Source: Bifidobacterium sp. ESL0784 (lineage in GTDB: Bacteria > Actinomycetota > Actinomycetes > Actinomycetales > Bifidobacteriaceae). From it: a stretch of 64,000 bases of DNA. The notes beneath the pieces are model-generated. The model was not told the DNA's origin and made no database searches. It saw only the letters and a list, made by a program, of their open reading frames with translations. The translations under genes were made by a program, and so were the position numbers. Of this stretch, positions 15,022 to 25,894 are shown piece by piece. Where the stretch lies: positions 310,001 through 374,000 of the forward strand of contig NZ_JAQTHV010000004.1 in assembly GCF_029433295.1 (NCBI RefSeq), written 5' to 3'. Position 1 is the first letter of the stretch. Every line of letters begins with the position of its first letter.

Positions 15022-16584
15022 ATGACAAGCACTGAAGCCTTTGGCAATGGCCGCGACGAGCGGAAAAACGATGATGTGAACGAGGCCGCCTCCTCGCATG
15101 GCAGTAATTCTGCGGCGATGACGAGTTCGCCTTCCCGGCCACAGCCTTCCGGGCTGCCCGACCCTTGGCCTGCGCCGCTCGCCAAGGGGCCGTTGAACGC
15201 CACTGTGGTGATTCCTGGAAGCAAGTCCCTGTCCAACCGCTATCTGATATTGGCTGCGTTGGGGCATGGCCCTGCCACGATCGCGGGCATACTGCGCTCG
15301 CGTGACACCGAACTGATGGCAGATGCGCTGCGGACGCTGGGCGTCGAGGTCGACTTCGACGAAGGCGAAGGGACCGGTGTGACGGTGACCCCGCCGGCCG
15401 GTGGCCGGTTCAAGGGCAATGTCACGGTGTTCTGCGGTCTTGCCGGGACGGTGATGCGCTTTGTGCCCGGGTTGGCGCTGTTTGCCGACGGGCCGGTACG
15501 TTTCGACGGCGACAAAGAGGCCTACGCGCGGCCGATGCAGCCGGTGCTCGACGGACTCGAGCAGCTGGGCGCTTCGGTGGAGTACGAGGGCAAGACCGGT
15601 TTCCTGCCGTTTACCATCACACCTCCGGACGTGTGGGAAGCGAATTCGGATAAGGCGAAGGGTTCCGCTAGTTCCGATTTGACCCAGCCGGCGAAGGTCG
15701 AGATTGATTCCTCGTCATCCTCGCAATTCATTTCCAGCCTGCTGCTGATCGGTTCGCGCCTGCCGAACGGGCTCGAACTGAAGCACACCGGCAGCAAGCT
15801 CCCCAGCCTGCCGCATATCCGTATGACCATGGCCGATGTCAACGGCGCTGGCGGCGATGCCCGGATGCCTGAAATCGGACACTGGCTCGTCGCCCCAAGC
15901 CCTCTGCAGCTGCCTGAAGGGGTGGTGGTGGAGCCCGATTTGTCGAACGCCGCTCCGTTCCTTGGCGCCGCGATGATTGCCGGGGGAAAGGTGAGCGTGC
16001 CCAACTGGCCGACTTCCACCACACAACCCGGCGGGCTGCTTCCCGATATTTTGCAGGAGATGGGCGCCGACGTGACCTTGGGCGGCCGCCCATTCGACGA
16101 GGTCATGGCTGATGTGCGTGATTCCCAGAAATCAGCTTCAGTGCCACGAAACGGCACGTTGACGGTTTCTATGAACGGGCCGATCAAAGGGCTTGGCAAA
16201 GGTTTCGACATGTCGGCGGCCGGGGAGATCACCCCGAGCATCGCCGCTTTGGCGACTCTGGCAGACGGTCCCAGCGAACTGATCGGTATCGGCCATCTGC
16301 GCGGCCATGAGACGAACCGGCTCGCCGCGCTTGTCACTGAAATCACCCGCATTGGAGCTTCGGCCCAGGAACTGCCGGACGGACTGGTCATCAGGCCGGT
16401 GCCGCAGGGCCAATTGCACGGTGAGACCATGGAGACCTATGCGGACCACCGCATGGCCACGTTCGCGGCGATGATCGGCCTGGCCGTGCCCGACACGCGC
16501 ATTCGCAACGTCGCCACTACCCGCAAGACCATTCCGGATTTCCCGGGCATGTGGCACAAGATGCTCGGCGCGTCTGAGGAATAG
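15022..16584 (+). CDS. aroA: 3-Phosphoshikimate 1-carboxyvinyltransferase (EPSP synthase)
   Basis: 520 residues. It joins phosphoenolpyruvate to shikimate 3-phosphate in aromatic amino-acid synthesis. The PEP/S3P-binding IPGSKSLSNRYL (K68), GLAGTVMRF and the C-terminal ADHRMATFAAMIGLAVP plus KTIPDFPGM are intact. The first 50 residues are a hydrophilic extension absent from most homologues. The ATG at 15022 has no good ribosome site, and an ATG at 15118 would remove most of the extension, so the true start may be later. It is unlinked to aroC, aroKB and aroQ, which lie 45 kb away. Confidence 0.95.
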   Translation: MTSTEAFGNGRDERKNDDVNEAASSHGSNSAAMTSSPSRPQPSGLPDPWPAPLAKGPLNATVVIPGSKSLSNRYLILAALGHGPATIAGILRSRDTELMADALRTLGVEVDFDEGEGTGVTVTPPAGGRFKGNVTVFCGLAGTVMRFVPGLALFADGPVRFDGDKEAYARPMQPVLDGLEQLGASVEYEGKTGFLPFTITPPDVWEANSDKAKGSASSDLTQPAKVEIDSSSSSQFISSLLLIGSRLPNGLELKHTGSKLPSLPHIRMTMADVNGAGGDARMPEIGHWLVAPSPLQLPEGVVVEPDLSNAAPFLGAAMIAGGKVSVPNWPTSTTQPGGLLPDILQEMGADVTLGGRPFDEVMADVRDSQKSASVPRNGTLTVSMNGPIKGLGKGFDMSAAGEITPSIAALATLADGPSELIGIGHLRGHETNRLAALVTEITRIGASAQELPDGLVIRPVPQGQLHGETMETYADHRMATFAAMIGLAVPDTRIRNVATTRKTIPDFPGMWHKMLGASEE

Positions 16585-16623
16585 GCGAGATATTCGATAA
16601 AGATAAAAGCCATTGGCTGATAT

Positions 16624-16669
16624 AAAAAACCGGAACCGAACATTTCCGTCGGTTCCGGCCTTTTTGTTT
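16624..16669. terminator. Bidirectional terminator between aroA and ackA
   Basis: A-run, CCGGAACCGA (16630-16639), nine-base loop, TCGGTTCCGG (16649-16658), then TTTTTGTTTT. It serves both converging genes. Confidence 0.88.
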
Positions 16670-16705
16670 TCGTAGGATTTTAAAATCTCACAAAATGGGG
16701 CAGAC

Positions 16706-17935
16706 TCACTTCGTGAAGACGTTGCCGTAGCTGTCCTTGCCTTCGGCGGCGATCTTGTCGGCCTTGTGAGCAATCGCCAGCTCCTCGTTGGTGGGGATGA
16801 CGGCGATGATCACGGAGCTGTCGGGCGTGGAGATGATGCGCGGCTCCTTGCTGCGCTCGTCGTTCTTGGCCTTGTCGAGCTTCACGCCGAACGGCGCAAG
16901 ACGCTCGCAGACGCGGGCACGAACGTTGTTGTCGTTCTCGCCGACGCCCGCGGTGAAGGTGATCACATCCACGCCGCCCATCTGAGCGGTGTAGTTGCCG
17001 ATGTAGCCGACGATGCGGTGGACGTAGATGTCCATGGCGAGGATGGCGTCCTCATTGCCTTCGTTGATGAGGCGATCGACCTCGCGCATATCGGCATAGC
17101 CGGTCATGCCGGTCATGCCGGACTTCTTGTTGAAGAGCTCGTCGATCTCGTCCACGTTCATGTGGGCGTTGCGAATGAGATGGAAGACGGCGGCCGGGTC
17201 GATGTCGCCGGTGCGTCCGCCCATCATCAGGCCTTCCAGAGGGGTGAGGCCCATGGAGGTGTCGATCGGGCGGCCGGAGATCTGCGCGGAGGCGGAGGCG
17301 CCGTTGCCGATATGCAGCACGATCTGCTTCAGGCCTTCGGCGGGCTTGCCGATAATGCCGGGGACGACACCGCCGATGTATTCGTGGCTGGTGCCGTGGG
17401 CGCCGTAGCGACGGATCTTGTACTTTTCGGCGACTTCCTTGTTGAGCGCGTAGGTGCTGGCTTCCTTGGGAAGCTGGAAGAAGAAGGAGGAGTCGAAGAC
17501 GAAGATCTGCGGCACGTCGGGTAGCAGCTGCTCCATGACCTCGGCGCCGGTGGCTTCGGGGCCGTTGTGCAGCGGGGCAAGCACGGCGAGGTCCTTGACC
17601 TGCTGAATGGTCTTGGCGTTGACGAGCGCCGGCTGCGGGAAGACGGAGCCGCCCTGGACGACGCGGTGGCCGACGGCGACGATGCCGGATTCGTTGAGAT
17701 CGGGGCCGTATTCCTTGAAGAAGCCGAGGACGCGCTTCAAACCGTCGGCATGGGTCTTGATCGGCTCCTCGAGCTCGTGCTTCTCACCGTTGTATTCGTG
17801 CTTGTAATGGCCATCGATGGGTTCGCCGATTTTCTCTACGAGACCGCTTGCAAGAGCTTCTCCGTTTTCGAGATCCACCAGCTGGTACTTGATCGAGCTG
17901 GAACCGGAATTGATGACAAGGACGGTTTTCGCCAT
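16706..17935 (-). CDS. ackA: Acetate kinase
   Basis: 409 residues. It converts acetyl phosphate and ADP to acetate and ATP, the main energy-yielding step of the bifid shunt. The ASKHA fold is shown by VLVINSGSSSIKYQL, HIGNGASASAQISGRPIDTS, GLMMGGRTGDIDP and TFTAGVGENDNNVR. I chose the ATG at 17935 because GGAGG lies 8 bases before it; the ATG nine bases upstream abuts the GGAGG. The acetyl phosphate comes from the phosphoketolase xfp encoded just upstream and from pta. The gap to pta is 230 bases and holds a hairpin. Confidence 0.97.
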   Translation of the reverse strand: MAKTVLVINSGSSSIKYQLVDLENGEALASGLVEKIGEPIDGHYKHEYNGEKHELEEPIKTHADGLKRVLGFFKEYGPDLNESGIVAVGHRVVQGGSVFPQPALVNAKTIQQVKDLAVLAPLHNGPEATGAEVMEQLLPDVPQIFVFDSSFFFQLPKEASTYALNKEVAEKYKIRRYGAHGTSHEYIGGVVPGIIGKPAEGLKQIVLHIGNGASASAQISGRPIDTSMGLTPLEGLMMGGRTGDIDPAAVFHLIRNAHMNVDEIDELFNKKSGMTGMTGYADMREVDRLINEGNEDAILAMDIYVHRIVGYIGNYTAQMGGVDVITFTAGVGENDNNVRARVCERLAPFGVKLDKAKNDERSKEPRIISTPDSSVIIAVIPTNEELAIAHKADKIAAEGKDSYGNVFTK

Positions 17936-18110
17936 TGTATGCATCCTCCATATAGATTAATTGACCCGTGGCTATTACCACGGCTACCAGATTTCTAGCT
18001 TACTCACGAGCTGTTACAAGAGTAGGGGGAATAAAAAGGGACGGGTTTCTATAATGTGATTTTGGCGTATCTTGTTTTTATCGATTTGAAAACTTATCAT
18101 GATATGCGAA

Positions 18111-18146
18111 ATCCCGGCGCTTACATGTATGGAAAAGTGCCGGGAT
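18111..18146 (-). terminator. Hairpin after pta
   Basis: ATCCCGGCGCTT (18111-18122) pairs with AAGTGCCGGGAT (18135-18146) with one G-U pair and a 12-base loop. Reading on the minus strand it lies 22 bases after the pta stop and is followed by a short T-run. Confidence 0.65.
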
Positions 18147-18168
18147 CTGTATCGAACATGAATAAGTG

Positions 18169-19851
18169 TTACTGCTGGGCCTCCACGGCGGTGAGGGCTA
18201 CCGTGTTGATGATGTCCTCTACCAGAGCGCCGCGCGAAAGGTCGTTGACAGGCTTGTTGAGGCCTTGAAGCACCGGACCGATGGCGATGGCGCCGGAGGT
18301 GCGCTGCACGGCCTTGTAAGCGATGTTGCCTGCAGCAAGGCTCGGGAAGACGAAAACGTTGACATGGCCTGCCACGTCGTTGCCCTTGGCCTTCGTTGCG
18401 GCCACGGTGGGCGACCAGGCGGCATCGAACTGGATGGAGCCGACAGCCGGCAGATCCGGGGCCTTCTCGTGAACGAGCTTGGTGGCTTCCTCGACCAGAT
18501 CGACGTCTGGGCCCTTGCCGCTGCCGAGCGTGGAGTAGCAGAGCATACCCACCTTCGGGTCCACGCCGAAGGAGCGGGCGGTATCGGCGGACTGGATGGC
18601 AATGTCGGCCAACTGCTCGGCGTTCGGGTTCAGGTTGATGGCGCAATCGGCGAAGACGGCCACATGGTCCTTGAAGCACATCAGGAACGCGCCGGAAACC
18701 AGCGAGGCGCCAGGCTTGGTCTTGATGACCTGCAGCGCCGGGCGCACCGTGTTGGCGGTGGAGTTGATCGAGCCGGAGACGAGGCCATCGGCCTTGCCAA
18801 GCACGACCAGCATGGTGCCGAAGTAGCTCGGGTCCGCGAGCTGCTTACGAGCCTGTTCCTCGGTCATGCCCTTCTTGGCACGCAGCTCGCACAGCTTGGC
18901 GACCATGGGCTTCAGGACTTCCTCGTCGTCCATCGGCTGGTAGTCGGCCTTTTCAAGCGAGTTGAGGCCGAGTTCCTTGCCGCGGGCGAGGATGGCATCC
19001 TTGTCGCCGACGATGATGAGCTTGACGATGTCGCGCTGCAGCAGGTAGTCCGCGGCCTTGATGATGCGGTCCTCGGAGCCCTCGGGTAGCACGATGGTCT
19101 TCTTGCTGGCCTTGGCCTTGGCCAGCAGTTCGTTCTGGAAGGCGTATGGCGTGGTCGGGGCGTCGAACGGCGTGCGGGCGGCGGCCACGACCTCATCGGT
19201 CGGGGCGTTGTCGGCAAAGGCCTTGGCGGCCTTATCGGCGGCATCGGGATCGTCTTCGTTGGGGAAATCGACGGCAGGAATGGTCCAGACCGGAACGGGG
19301 GAGCCTTTCAGGGCTTCCTTGGCGTCCGCGGCCTTCTCGTCGGTGCAACCGGTGACAAAGACTCCGGCGACCTTTCCGCCGGCCTGCTCTACTTCGGCCG
19401 TGCAGGTCTCGACGGTGGCCTTCACCTGTTCGCCGTTGCGCGGAATGGTGCAGATGGCCAGGAAGGTCTTGGCTTTGAGGTCCGAAGCGATTTCGGCGTT
19501 GAAAGTGAAGGATTCCGGATCGAAGACGGCGGAACCATCACTGCCGACAATGACCATGGAATCAGGATTGGTGCGGTCGAGTTCGGCGCTGTAAGCCGCG
19601 ACGATGTCACCGCGTGCCGCGCTCTTATCGCGGCGTGCGCACTTCGGGCACACAGCCCGTACCTGATCGGCCGTTTGCCCGGCATTGGCGGCCTTGAGCA
19701 GCTCGGGAGTAAAGGTCTCCTTTTTGCAGGCCACCGGGCGGAACACCGCCGTCTTGCCTTGTGAGGCAAGGGCTTTCACCACGCCGTAGGCCACTACGTT
19801 ACGGCCGTTCTTGCCCTCGGGGCTGGCGATATAAATGACTTCGTTTGTCAC
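18169..19851 (-). CDS. pta: Phosphate acetyltransferase
   Basis: 560 residues. It exchanges acetyl-CoA and acetyl phosphate. The N-terminal part is a BioD-like domain (YIASPEGKNGRNVVAYG); the C-terminal PTA/PTB catalytic domain (about 225-555) has TIVLPEGSEDRIIKAADY, SGSINSTANTVRPALQ and VFADCAINLNPNAEQLA. It lacks the DRTGG segment of longer enterobacterial enzymes. The start is the GTG at 19851, 7 bases after AAAGGAG; ORF sequence upstream of it has no ribosome site. It is on the same strand as xfp and ackA and works with them in acetate formation. Confidence 0.95.
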   Translation of the reverse strand: MTNEVIYIASPEGKNGRNVVAYGVVKALASQGKTAVFRPVACKKETFTPELLKAANAGQTADQVRAVCPKCARRDKSAARGDIVAAYSAELDRTNPDSMVIVGSDGSAVFDPESFTFNAEIASDLKAKTFLAICTIPRNGEQVKATVETCTAEVEQAGGKVAGVFVTGCTDEKAADAKEALKGSPVPVWTIPAVDFPNEDDPDAADKAAKAFADNAPTDEVVAAARTPFDAPTTPYAFQNELLAKAKASKKTIVLPEGSEDRIIKAADYLLQRDIVKLIIVGDKDAILARGKELGLNSLEKADYQPMDDEEVLKPMVAKLCELRAKKGMTEEQARKQLADPSYFGTMLVVLGKADGLVSGSINSTANTVRPALQVIKTKPGASLVSGAFLMCFKDHVAVFADCAINLNPNAEQLADIAIQSADTARSFGVDPKVGMLCYSTLGSGKGPDVDLVEEATKLVHEKAPDLPAVGSIQFDAAWSPTVAATKAKGNDVAGHVNVFVFPSLAAGNIAYKAVQRTSGAIAIGPVLQGLNKPVNDLSRGALVEDIINTVALTAVEAQQ

Positions 19852-19976
19852 GATATAACTCCTTTGTGCATGTTGCGCACGATTTTTCCGATCAACTACG
19901 ATATCGATCGTTTCCATTTTATGCGAAGCTGTGACGTAGGCGACTTCTGCGTCGTCGTAAAGGCAAATCGCAAAAC

Positions 19977-20013
19977 AAAAGGGGCACCGGGCCGAAACCC
20001 GATGTCCCTTTTT
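19977..20013 (-). terminator. Terminator after xfp
   Basis: AAAAGGGGCACCGGG (19977-19991) pairs with CCCGATGTCCCTTTT (19998-20012). On the minus strand the stem ends in a T-rich tail 42 bases beyond the xfp stop. Confidence 0.8.
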
Positions 20014-20054
20014 GTCTAGACGGCTATGCGAAGCGTAGCCGGGTGAGAATCAGC

Positions 20055-22535
20055 TCACTCGTTGTCGCTGCCGGTGCTCATGGCGGCCTTGGCGGTGGCC
20101 TTCGCATCCTGGTTCTTCACGTCGGAGTACACGAAGCCGGTGTAATCCGGGTGATCGTAGCCCTCGTCGACGGCGAACTGGAAAGCGTCCTTGCGGAACT
20201 GCTCAAGCTTGTCGATCTCGTGGCCGTACTTGTCGGCGTCGAGCGTACGAAGCACCTCGGCGGTCAGCTCGTAACGATCCATGTCGTTGACGCGCACCAT
20301 GTCGTAAGGCGTGGTGGTGGAGCCCTCTTCCTTGTAGCCGTGAACGTTGAAGTTGTCGTGGTTCGGGCGGCTGAAGATGAGGGACTGGATGTCGTGGGCA
20401 TAGGAGTGATAGGCGAAGAGGACCGGCTTGTCGGCGGTGAAGAGTTCGGTGAACTCGGCGTCGGTGAGGGCCTCGTCGTTGTCCTTGGGGCTCTGCAGCT
20501 TCAGGATGTCAACGACGTTGACGACCTTGAACTTGATGCCGAACTCCTTGAGCTTCTCGCTGGCGGCCATGATCTCTAGGGTGGGGACGTCGCCGACGCA
20601 GGCGAGCACGATCTGTGCTTCGTCGTTGTTCTTGGCGGTGGAGGCCCACTTCCACTCAGCTGCGCCCTTCTCGAGCTCTGCACGAGCCTCGTCGAGGGTC
20701 TGCCAGGTGGCGGCAGGCTGCTTGCCGGCGAAGATGGCGTTGATCTTGTTGGTGGACTTGAAGGCCTTCTCGGCGACGGCCAGCAGCATGTTGGCGTCGG
20801 CGGGGAAGTACTCGGCCACAACGTGATCGTTGTTGAACGTCTTGTTCAGCAACACGGAGCTCACACCCGGATCCTGATGGGAGAAGCCGTTGTGATCCTG
20901 ACGCCACACGTGCGAGGAGATCAGCATGTTGATCGAAGCGACGGGCTTACGCCAAGGGATGTGACGAACCGTGGCCTCGAGCCACTTGGCGTGCTGGTTC
21001 AGCATGGAGTCAATCACATGGGCGAAGGACTCGTAGGTGCTCCAGATGCCGTGGCGGCCGGTGAGGACGTAGCCCTCGAGGAAGCCTTCCATCTGATGCT
21101 CGGAGAGCTGCTCGATGACCTGGCCGGTAACAGCCATGTGCTCATCGGTCTGCTCGGAGAGATAGCCGTTGTCCCACTGCTTGTTGGTGACCTCATAGGC
21201 GGCTTGCAGACGGTTGGACGCGGTCTCGTCAGGTCCGAAGATACGGAACGAATCCGGGTTCATCTTGATGATGTCGCGAGTGTAGTTGCCCAGCTGACGG
21301 GTGGCTTCGAGCTGACCCCAGCCGTGTCCGAACTCCTTGACGCCCTTGACTTCGTAGGCATCGAGCTCGGGGAGCTTCAGATCCTCGCGGATGCGGCCGC
21401 CGTTGGCGTTCGGGTTCTGGCCGATGCGCAGTTCGCCTTGCGGCATGAAATCGGTGACCTCGTGGCGGATGGCGCCCTTCTCATCGAAGAGCTCTTCCGG
21501 CTTGTAGGATTCCATCCAGCCCTTGAGAACTTGGAAGTGAGCCTCGGTGTCACGGGCGCTGGCCAGCGGCACCTGGTGGGCGCGCCAGGAACCTTCGGTC
21601 TTCTTGCCGTCGATGTACTTCGGGCAGGTCCAGCCCTTCGGCGTGCGGAAGATGATCATCGGGTAGATCGGACGATCCATGTCGTCGGTCTGCGCCTTGG
21701 CCTTGATGTCGCAGATCTTGTCGAAGACCTCTTCGAGCATGTCGGCGAAGCGACGGTGGATGGACATGTGGTCCTCATCGTCGAAGCCCGCGACGAACTC
21801 GTAAGGCTCGTAGCCCATGCCCTCGAAGAACTCGTGGAGCTCCTCATCGGGGATGCGGGAAAGAATAGACGGGTTGGCGATCTTGTAGCCGTTCAGGTGC
21901 AGGATCGGCAGCACGATGCCGTCGGTGCGCGGGTTGACGAGCTTGTTGGACTGCCAGCTGGTCGCCAGCGGGCCGGTCTCGGCCTCGCCGTCGCCGACCA
22001 CTGCGGGCACGAAGAGGCTCGGGTTGTTCATGATGGCGCCATAAGCGTGGCTCAGTGCGTAACCGAGCTCGCCGCCTTCATGGATGGAGCCCGGGGTCTC
22101 GGGGGCGAAGTGGGAAGGAATGCCACCAGGGTAGGAGAACTGACGGAAGAACTTCTGCAGTCCGGCCTCATCCTTGGTGATGTTCGGATAATACTCGGTG
22201 TAGGTGCCGTCGAGATAGGACTGCGAGGTACCTGCAGGGCCGCCGTGGCCCGGGCCCATGATGAACACGGTGTTCTGCTGGTGATCCGCGATGAGGCGGT
22301 TGATGTGGCCGAGCAGGAAGTTCAGGCCAGGGGTGGTGCCCCAGTGGCCCACAAGACGATACTTGACGTCCTTGCGGGTGAAGGGTTCCTTCATCAGAGG
22401 GTTGCTACGCAGATAAATCTGACCGATGGAAAGATAGTTGGCGGTGCGCCAATACTTGTCGACTCCTTCAAGAGCCTCATCAGAAACCGGCTTGCCGAGC
22501 TTCTTCCACGGGGTGCCAATAACAGGACTAGTCAT
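20055..22535 (-). CDS. xfp: Xylulose-5-phosphate/fructose-6-phosphate phosphoketolase
   Basis: 826 residues, the family length. It splits fructose 6-phosphate or xylulose 5-phosphate with phosphate into acetyl phosphate and an aldose phosphate, the key step of the fructose 6-phosphate (bifid) shunt. Visible parts are [19 protein letters not shown], the thiamine-diphosphate site [29 protein letters not shown] and the C-terminal [16 protein letters not shown]. The ATG follows AGGAGCATAA. The acetyl phosphate is used by AckA encoded next to it. The promoter region is shared with divergent guaA. Confidence 0.98.
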   Translation of the reverse strand: MTSPVIGTPWKKLGKPVSDEALEGVDKYWRTANYLSIGQIYLRSNPLMKEPFTRKDVKYRLVGHWGTTPGLNFLLGHINRLIADHQQNTVFIMGPGHGGPAGTSQSYLDGTYTEYYPNITKDEAGLQKFFRQFSYPGGIPSHFAPETPGSIHEGGELGYALSHAYGAIMNNPSLFVPAVVGDGEAETGPLATSWQSNKLVNPRTDGIVLPILHLNGYKIANPSILSRIPDEELHEFFEGMGYEPYEFVAGFDDEDHMSIHRRFADMLEEVFDKICDIKAKAQTDDMDRPIYPMIIFRTPKGWTCPKYIDGKKTEGSWRAHQVPLASARDTEAHFQVLKGWMESYKPEELFDEKGAIRHEVTDFMPQGELRIGQNPNANGGRIREDLKLPELDAYEVKGVKEFGHGWGQLEATRQLGNYTRDIIKMNPDSFRIFGPDETASNRLQAAYEVTNKQWDNGYLSEQTDEHMAVTGQVIEQLSEHQMEGFLEGYVLTGRHGIWSTYESFAHVIDSMLNQHAKWLEATVRHIPWRKPVASINMLISSHVWRQDHNGFSHQDPGVSSVLLNKTFNNDHVVAEYFPADANMLLAVAEKAFKSTNKINAIFAGKQPAATWQTLDEARAELEKGAAEWKWASTAKNNDEAQIVLACVGDVPTLEIMAASEKLKEFGIKFKVVNVVDILKLQSPKDNDEALTDAEFTELFTADKPVLFAYHSYAHDIQSLIFSRPNHDNFNVHGYKEEGSTTTPYDMVRVNDMDRYELTAEVLRTLDADKYGHEIDKLEQFRKDAFQFAVDEGYDHPDYTGFVYSDVKNQDAKATAKAAMSTGSDNE

Positions 22536-22975
22536 TTATGCTCCTGTACTCCTGTACACATTGTGTGCAATTGATTATTTTCTTCAGGCGCAAACCCTTG
22601 GTATTATTGACATCCGGGGTTTGTGCCCAATCGTTGTTCACTTTACGTGGCGACTCAGACTTTTGGACGTTTTTTTGCATCTATGTGCTAAAGTGAGATG
22701 TTTTTGTTAGATAATGTTGTATTTAACCCAAAATATGTTAGATTTTCGCACGTAAAAAAACAACTTACAAACGTTGCAATTGAGCCATAAACTCCGTTGT
22801 GTCAACGCTTAGCGATGTTCGATTCACAGAAAGTTCACGCGGCGTGTTGTTTTTTGTGATGTTGTTTTTTGTTTGTTCCGCCCCACCGCCGGAACACTTG
22901 ATTTTGTCGCCTTGAACCACGAGAATGGACACTACTTTATACATAGTTCCATACCAAAATATATAGGGAGAATTC
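22536..22975. promoter_or_regulatory. Divergent xfp/guaA control region
   Basis: 440 bases without a gene. Near xfp, ACACA-T-TGTGT (22556-22566) is a dyad 20 bases before the start codon and could be an operator in the leader. Toward guaA, TTGAAC, 18 bases and TTTATA (ending near 22942) fit a promoter. Between them lie an AT-rich part, a tandem TGTTGTTTTTTGT (22850-22877) and a small hairpin CCG-CCCCACCG-CGG. I see no conserved purine riboswitch core. Confidence 0.4.
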
Positions 22976-24538
22976 ATGGCAAAAGGTCCAGTGCTTGTCG
23001 TTGACTTCGGCGCGCAATACGCCCAGCTGATCGCTCGGCGCGTGCGTGAGGCACATGTCTATTCCGAATTGGTGCCGCATTCCATGCCGGTGGACGAGAT
23101 GCTGGTCAAGGACCCGAAGGCCATCATCCTCTCGGGCGGCCCTGCTTCGGTCTATGAACCGGGCGCCCCCGACATCGACAAGAAGATCTTCGAGGCCGGG
23201 GTGCCGGTGCTCGGCATCTGCTACGGATTCCAGGTCATGGCCAACGAGCTTGGCGGCAAAGTCGACAAGGCCGCGCTCGGCGAATACGGCAAGACCGAAG
23301 CGGTGATAGACGACGCCGAAGGCGTGCTTGCGGGATCCCCTGCAGAGCAGACCACATGGATGAGCCACGGCGTCGCCGTCGAAGAGGCTCCGGAAGGCTT
23401 CAAGGTGCTGGCGCATACGCAGGGTGCGCCTGTGGCCGCGATGGAGGACGAATCGCGCAAACTCTACGGCGTGCAATGGCATCCCGAGGTCAAGCACACC
23501 CCGCTGGGCAACGAACTCTTCTCGACTTTCCTGCACAAGTGCGCGGGGCTGCCCAGCGATTGGGATGCCGACAATATCATTGACACGCAGGTTAAAAAGA
23601 TTCGCGAGGAGGTCGGCGACGCCGAGGTCATCTGCGGGCTTTCCGGAGGAGTGGATTCCGCGGTCGCGGCGACTCTGGTGCACAAGGCCATCGGCGACCA
23701 GCTCACCTGCGTCTTCGTCGACCACGGCATGCTGCGCAAGGGCGAGGCCGAGCAAGTCCGCCACGACTTCGTCGACGCCACCGGCATCAGGCTGATCGAG
23801 GTCGACGCCTCCGAAGACTTCCTGACGGCTTTGAAGGGCGTTACGGAGCCGGAACGCAAGCGCAAGATCATCGGTGAGAAGTTCATCCGCACCTTCGAAA
23901 AGGCCCAGAAGCAGGTCCTGGAAGAGGCCGGGGCCCGCGGCAAGGAAGTCAAGTTCCTGGTGCAGGGCACGCTCTATCCGGACGTCGTCGAATCCGGCGG
24001 CGGCGACGGCGCAGCCAACATCAAGTCGCACCACAACGTCGGCGGCTTGCCCAAGGATGTCAAATTCAAGCTCATCGAGCCGCTGCGCAGCCTGTTCAAG
24101 GACGAGGTCCGCGCCATCGGCACCAAGCTCGGCCTGCCGGACAACATCGTGTGGCGCCAGCCGTTCCCGGGGCCGGGTCTCGGCATCCGCATCATCGGCG
24201 AAGTAACCCGCGAACGTCTCGACCTGCTGCGTGAGGCCGATGCCATCGCCCGCGAGGAGATGACCAAGGCCGGCCTCGACCGCGATATCTGGCAGTGCCC
24301 GGTGGTGTTGCTCGCCAATGTCCATTCCGTGGGCGTGCAGGGCGACGAACGCACCTATGGCTCGCCGATCGTGCTGCGCCCGATTTCCTCCGACGATGCG
24401 ATGACCGCCGACTGGTACCGCCTCCCGTACGACGTGCTGGCCACGATCTCCACGCGCATCACCAACGAATGCCATGGCATCAACCGTGTGGTGCTCGACT
24501 GCACCTCCAAGCCGCCGGCCACCATCGAGTGGGAGTGA
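22976..24538 (+). CDS. guaA: GMP synthase (glutamine-hydrolysing)
   Basis: 520 residues. It converts XMP, ATP and glutamine to GMP. The class I amidotransferase domain (about 1-195) has the nucleophile C82 in LGICYGFQ and the His/Glu of QWHPEV. The ATP pyrophosphatase domain has the PP-loop [16 protein letters not shown]. The C-terminal dimerisation domain ends KPPATIEWE, the XMP-binding end. The ATG follows AGGGAGAATTC. It works with xanthine salvage by xpt at 38041, which supplies XMP. Confidence 0.98.
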   Translation: MAKGPVLVVDFGAQYAQLIARRVREAHVYSELVPHSMPVDEMLVKDPKAIILSGGPASVYEPGAPDIDKKIFEAGVPVLGICYGFQVMANELGGKVDKAALGEYGKTEAVIDDAEGVLAGSPAEQTTWMSHGVAVEEAPEGFKVLAHTQGAPVAAMEDESRKLYGVQWHPEVKHTPLGNELFSTFLHKCAGLPSDWDADNIIDTQVKKIREEVGDAEVICGLSGGVDSAVAATLVHKAIGDQLTCVFVDHGMLRKGEAEQVRHDFVDATGIRLIEVDASEDFLTALKGVTEPERKRKIIGEKFIRTFEKAQKQVLEEAGARGKEVKFLVQGTLYPDVVESGGGDGAANIKSHHNVGGLPKDVKFKLIEPLRSLFKDEVRAIGTKLGLPDNIVWRQPFPGPGLGIRIIGEVTRERLDLLREADAIAREEMTKAGLDRDIWQCPVVLLANVHSVGVQGDERTYGSPIVLRPISSDDAMTADWYRLPYDVLATISTRITNECHGINRVVLDCTSKPPATIEWE

Positions 24539-24576
24539 TATCGGCTGCTTAAAAGCACAAGTGATTGAAAATTAAT

Positions 24577-24612
24577 GATGGTGCCCCTCGTTTCGGCGTG
24601 AGGGCACCATTG
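24577..24612 (+). terminator. Terminator after guaA
   Basis: ATGGTGCCC (24578-24586) pairs with GGGCACCAT (24602-24610) around a CTCG/CGTGA inner part, followed by TGGTTTGT. It separates guaA from the MFS gene. Confidence 0.75.
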
Positions 24613-24658
24613 GTTTGTAGAACATAAGGTATCGGCAAAAGCCCGAGGGAGAGAGTAA

Positions 24659-25858
24659 GTGAGCAAGCGCAAACGCACATGTCTGGTTATCTTGGGTCTG
24701 GTATTGGCCGGGGCGAACCTGCGTATGCCGATCACCATGATGCCTCCGCTGCTGCCGGACCTCAAAGCCGAAATCGGCCTGCCCACCTCGCTTGCCGGAC
24801 TTCTGACCACCATCCCGCTCCTCGCCTTCGCGCTCGCATCCCCGCTGATGGGCAAGTCCGGGGCGCGACACGGCAGCGAGAAAGTGCTGGTGGCCGCGCT
24901 CGCGGTGTTGAGCATCGGCAGCTTCCTGCGCATCATCCCTTCGGTCTGGGCGCTGCTGATCGGCACGGCCGCTCTGGGGATCGGCATCGCCGGCGGCAAT
25001 GTGCTTCTGCCTGCGGTCATCAAAAAACGCTTCCCCGAAAGTATCGCCGGCAAAACCACGCTGTATACCACCGCGCAGGTCCTGGTTGCCTCTCTGGGCA
25101 CGGCCACTTCAGGCATCATCGCCTCCCATATCGGTATCAAGAGCAGTATGGGAGTCTTCGCATTGCTCGGCCCTGTGGCGCTCATGGCCTGGCTGGTCAT
25201 CATGCTTTCCGGATCCGTTCGCGGCAACAAGGCGAAAGCGGGCGGCGATGATCGTCCGCTTGTCGACAGAACACCTTGGCGCTCGCGGCTGGCATGGGTG
25301 ATTCTGGCCTATTTCGGCATGCAATCGATGTTGTATTACTCTTTGCTGACCTGGTTGCCGTCGATATGGCAGGCGGCCGGTTTCAGCGCCGTGGTTGCGG
25401 GCAACCTCGCCACGCTCTTCCAGTTGAGCGGCATGCCGCTGACCATGACGGTGCCGCTGATCGCCGAACGCAAGCACGGGTTGGCTATCGTCAACGGCAT
25501 CGCCGGGGGAGGTTTTGCCTTGGGAATTTTGGGAATTCTCGTGCCTGGCGCGAACCTGCCGCTCAACGTGGTTTCGGCGGTATGTATGGGACTTGCGACG
25601 GCGGCCTCGTTCAGCATCTGCATCGTCTTCTTCCAGAAGCGCACCACCTCGGCGGCCGACACCGCCCGCCTGTCGGGAATGGCTCAATCCGGCGGCTATC
25701 TCTTCGCCGCCATCGGCCCGGTCGCCCTGGGAGCGTTGAACGGGCTGCTGCACACATGGACACCCATCGTCGTGCTCGTCCTCGTGGTCGTCATCGTAAT
25801 GTTCATCGCCGGTCTGGTCGTCATCGCCCATCAAGATATCTACGAGGGTCTAGACTGA
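24659..25858 (+). CDS. MFS transporter of the CynX/NimT type
   Basis: 399 residues with twelve membrane helices. The start is LVILGLVLAGANLRMPITMM, which matches the CynX/YeaN (NimT) branch: GANLR followed by a Pro-rich helix and PLLPDLKAEIGL. Members carry cyanate, 2-nitroimidazole or unknown small compounds, mostly outward. The start is a GTG 8 bases after GAGGGAGAGAG. The aldo-keto reductase gene follows after only 36 bases without a terminator, so the two are probably one operon. The substrate is unknown; it may be a compound handled with the reductase. Confidence 0.85.
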   Translation: MSKRKRTCLVILGLVLAGANLRMPITMMPPLLPDLKAEIGLPTSLAGLLTTIPLLAFALASPLMGKSGARHGSEKVLVAALAVLSIGSFLRIIPSVWALLIGTAALGIGIAGGNVLLPAVIKKRFPESIAGKTTLYTTAQVLVASLGTATSGIIASHIGIKSSMGVFALLGPVALMAWLVIMLSGSVRGNKAKAGGDDRPLVDRTPWRSRLAWVILAYFGMQSMLYYSLLTWLPSIWQAAGFSAVVAGNLATLFQLSGMPLTMTVPLIAERKHGLAIVNGIAGGGFALGILGILVPGANLPLNVVSAVCMGLATAASFSICIVFFQKRTTSAADTARLSGMAQSGGYLFAAIGPVALGALNGLLHTWTPIVVLVLVVVIVMFIAGLVVIAHQDIYEGLD

Positions 25859-25894
25859 ATAATGGTATTCGCATAAAACGAAAGGCTTGAAGCA

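Noticed and set aside
20823..22574. 583-codon open frame on the plus strand
   Set aside because: It mirrors xfp, an intact 826-residue gene; long antisense frames are common in GC-rich DNA.
22937..24475. 512-codon open frame on the minus strand
   Set aside because: Antisense to guaA and without a ribosome site or recognisable domain.
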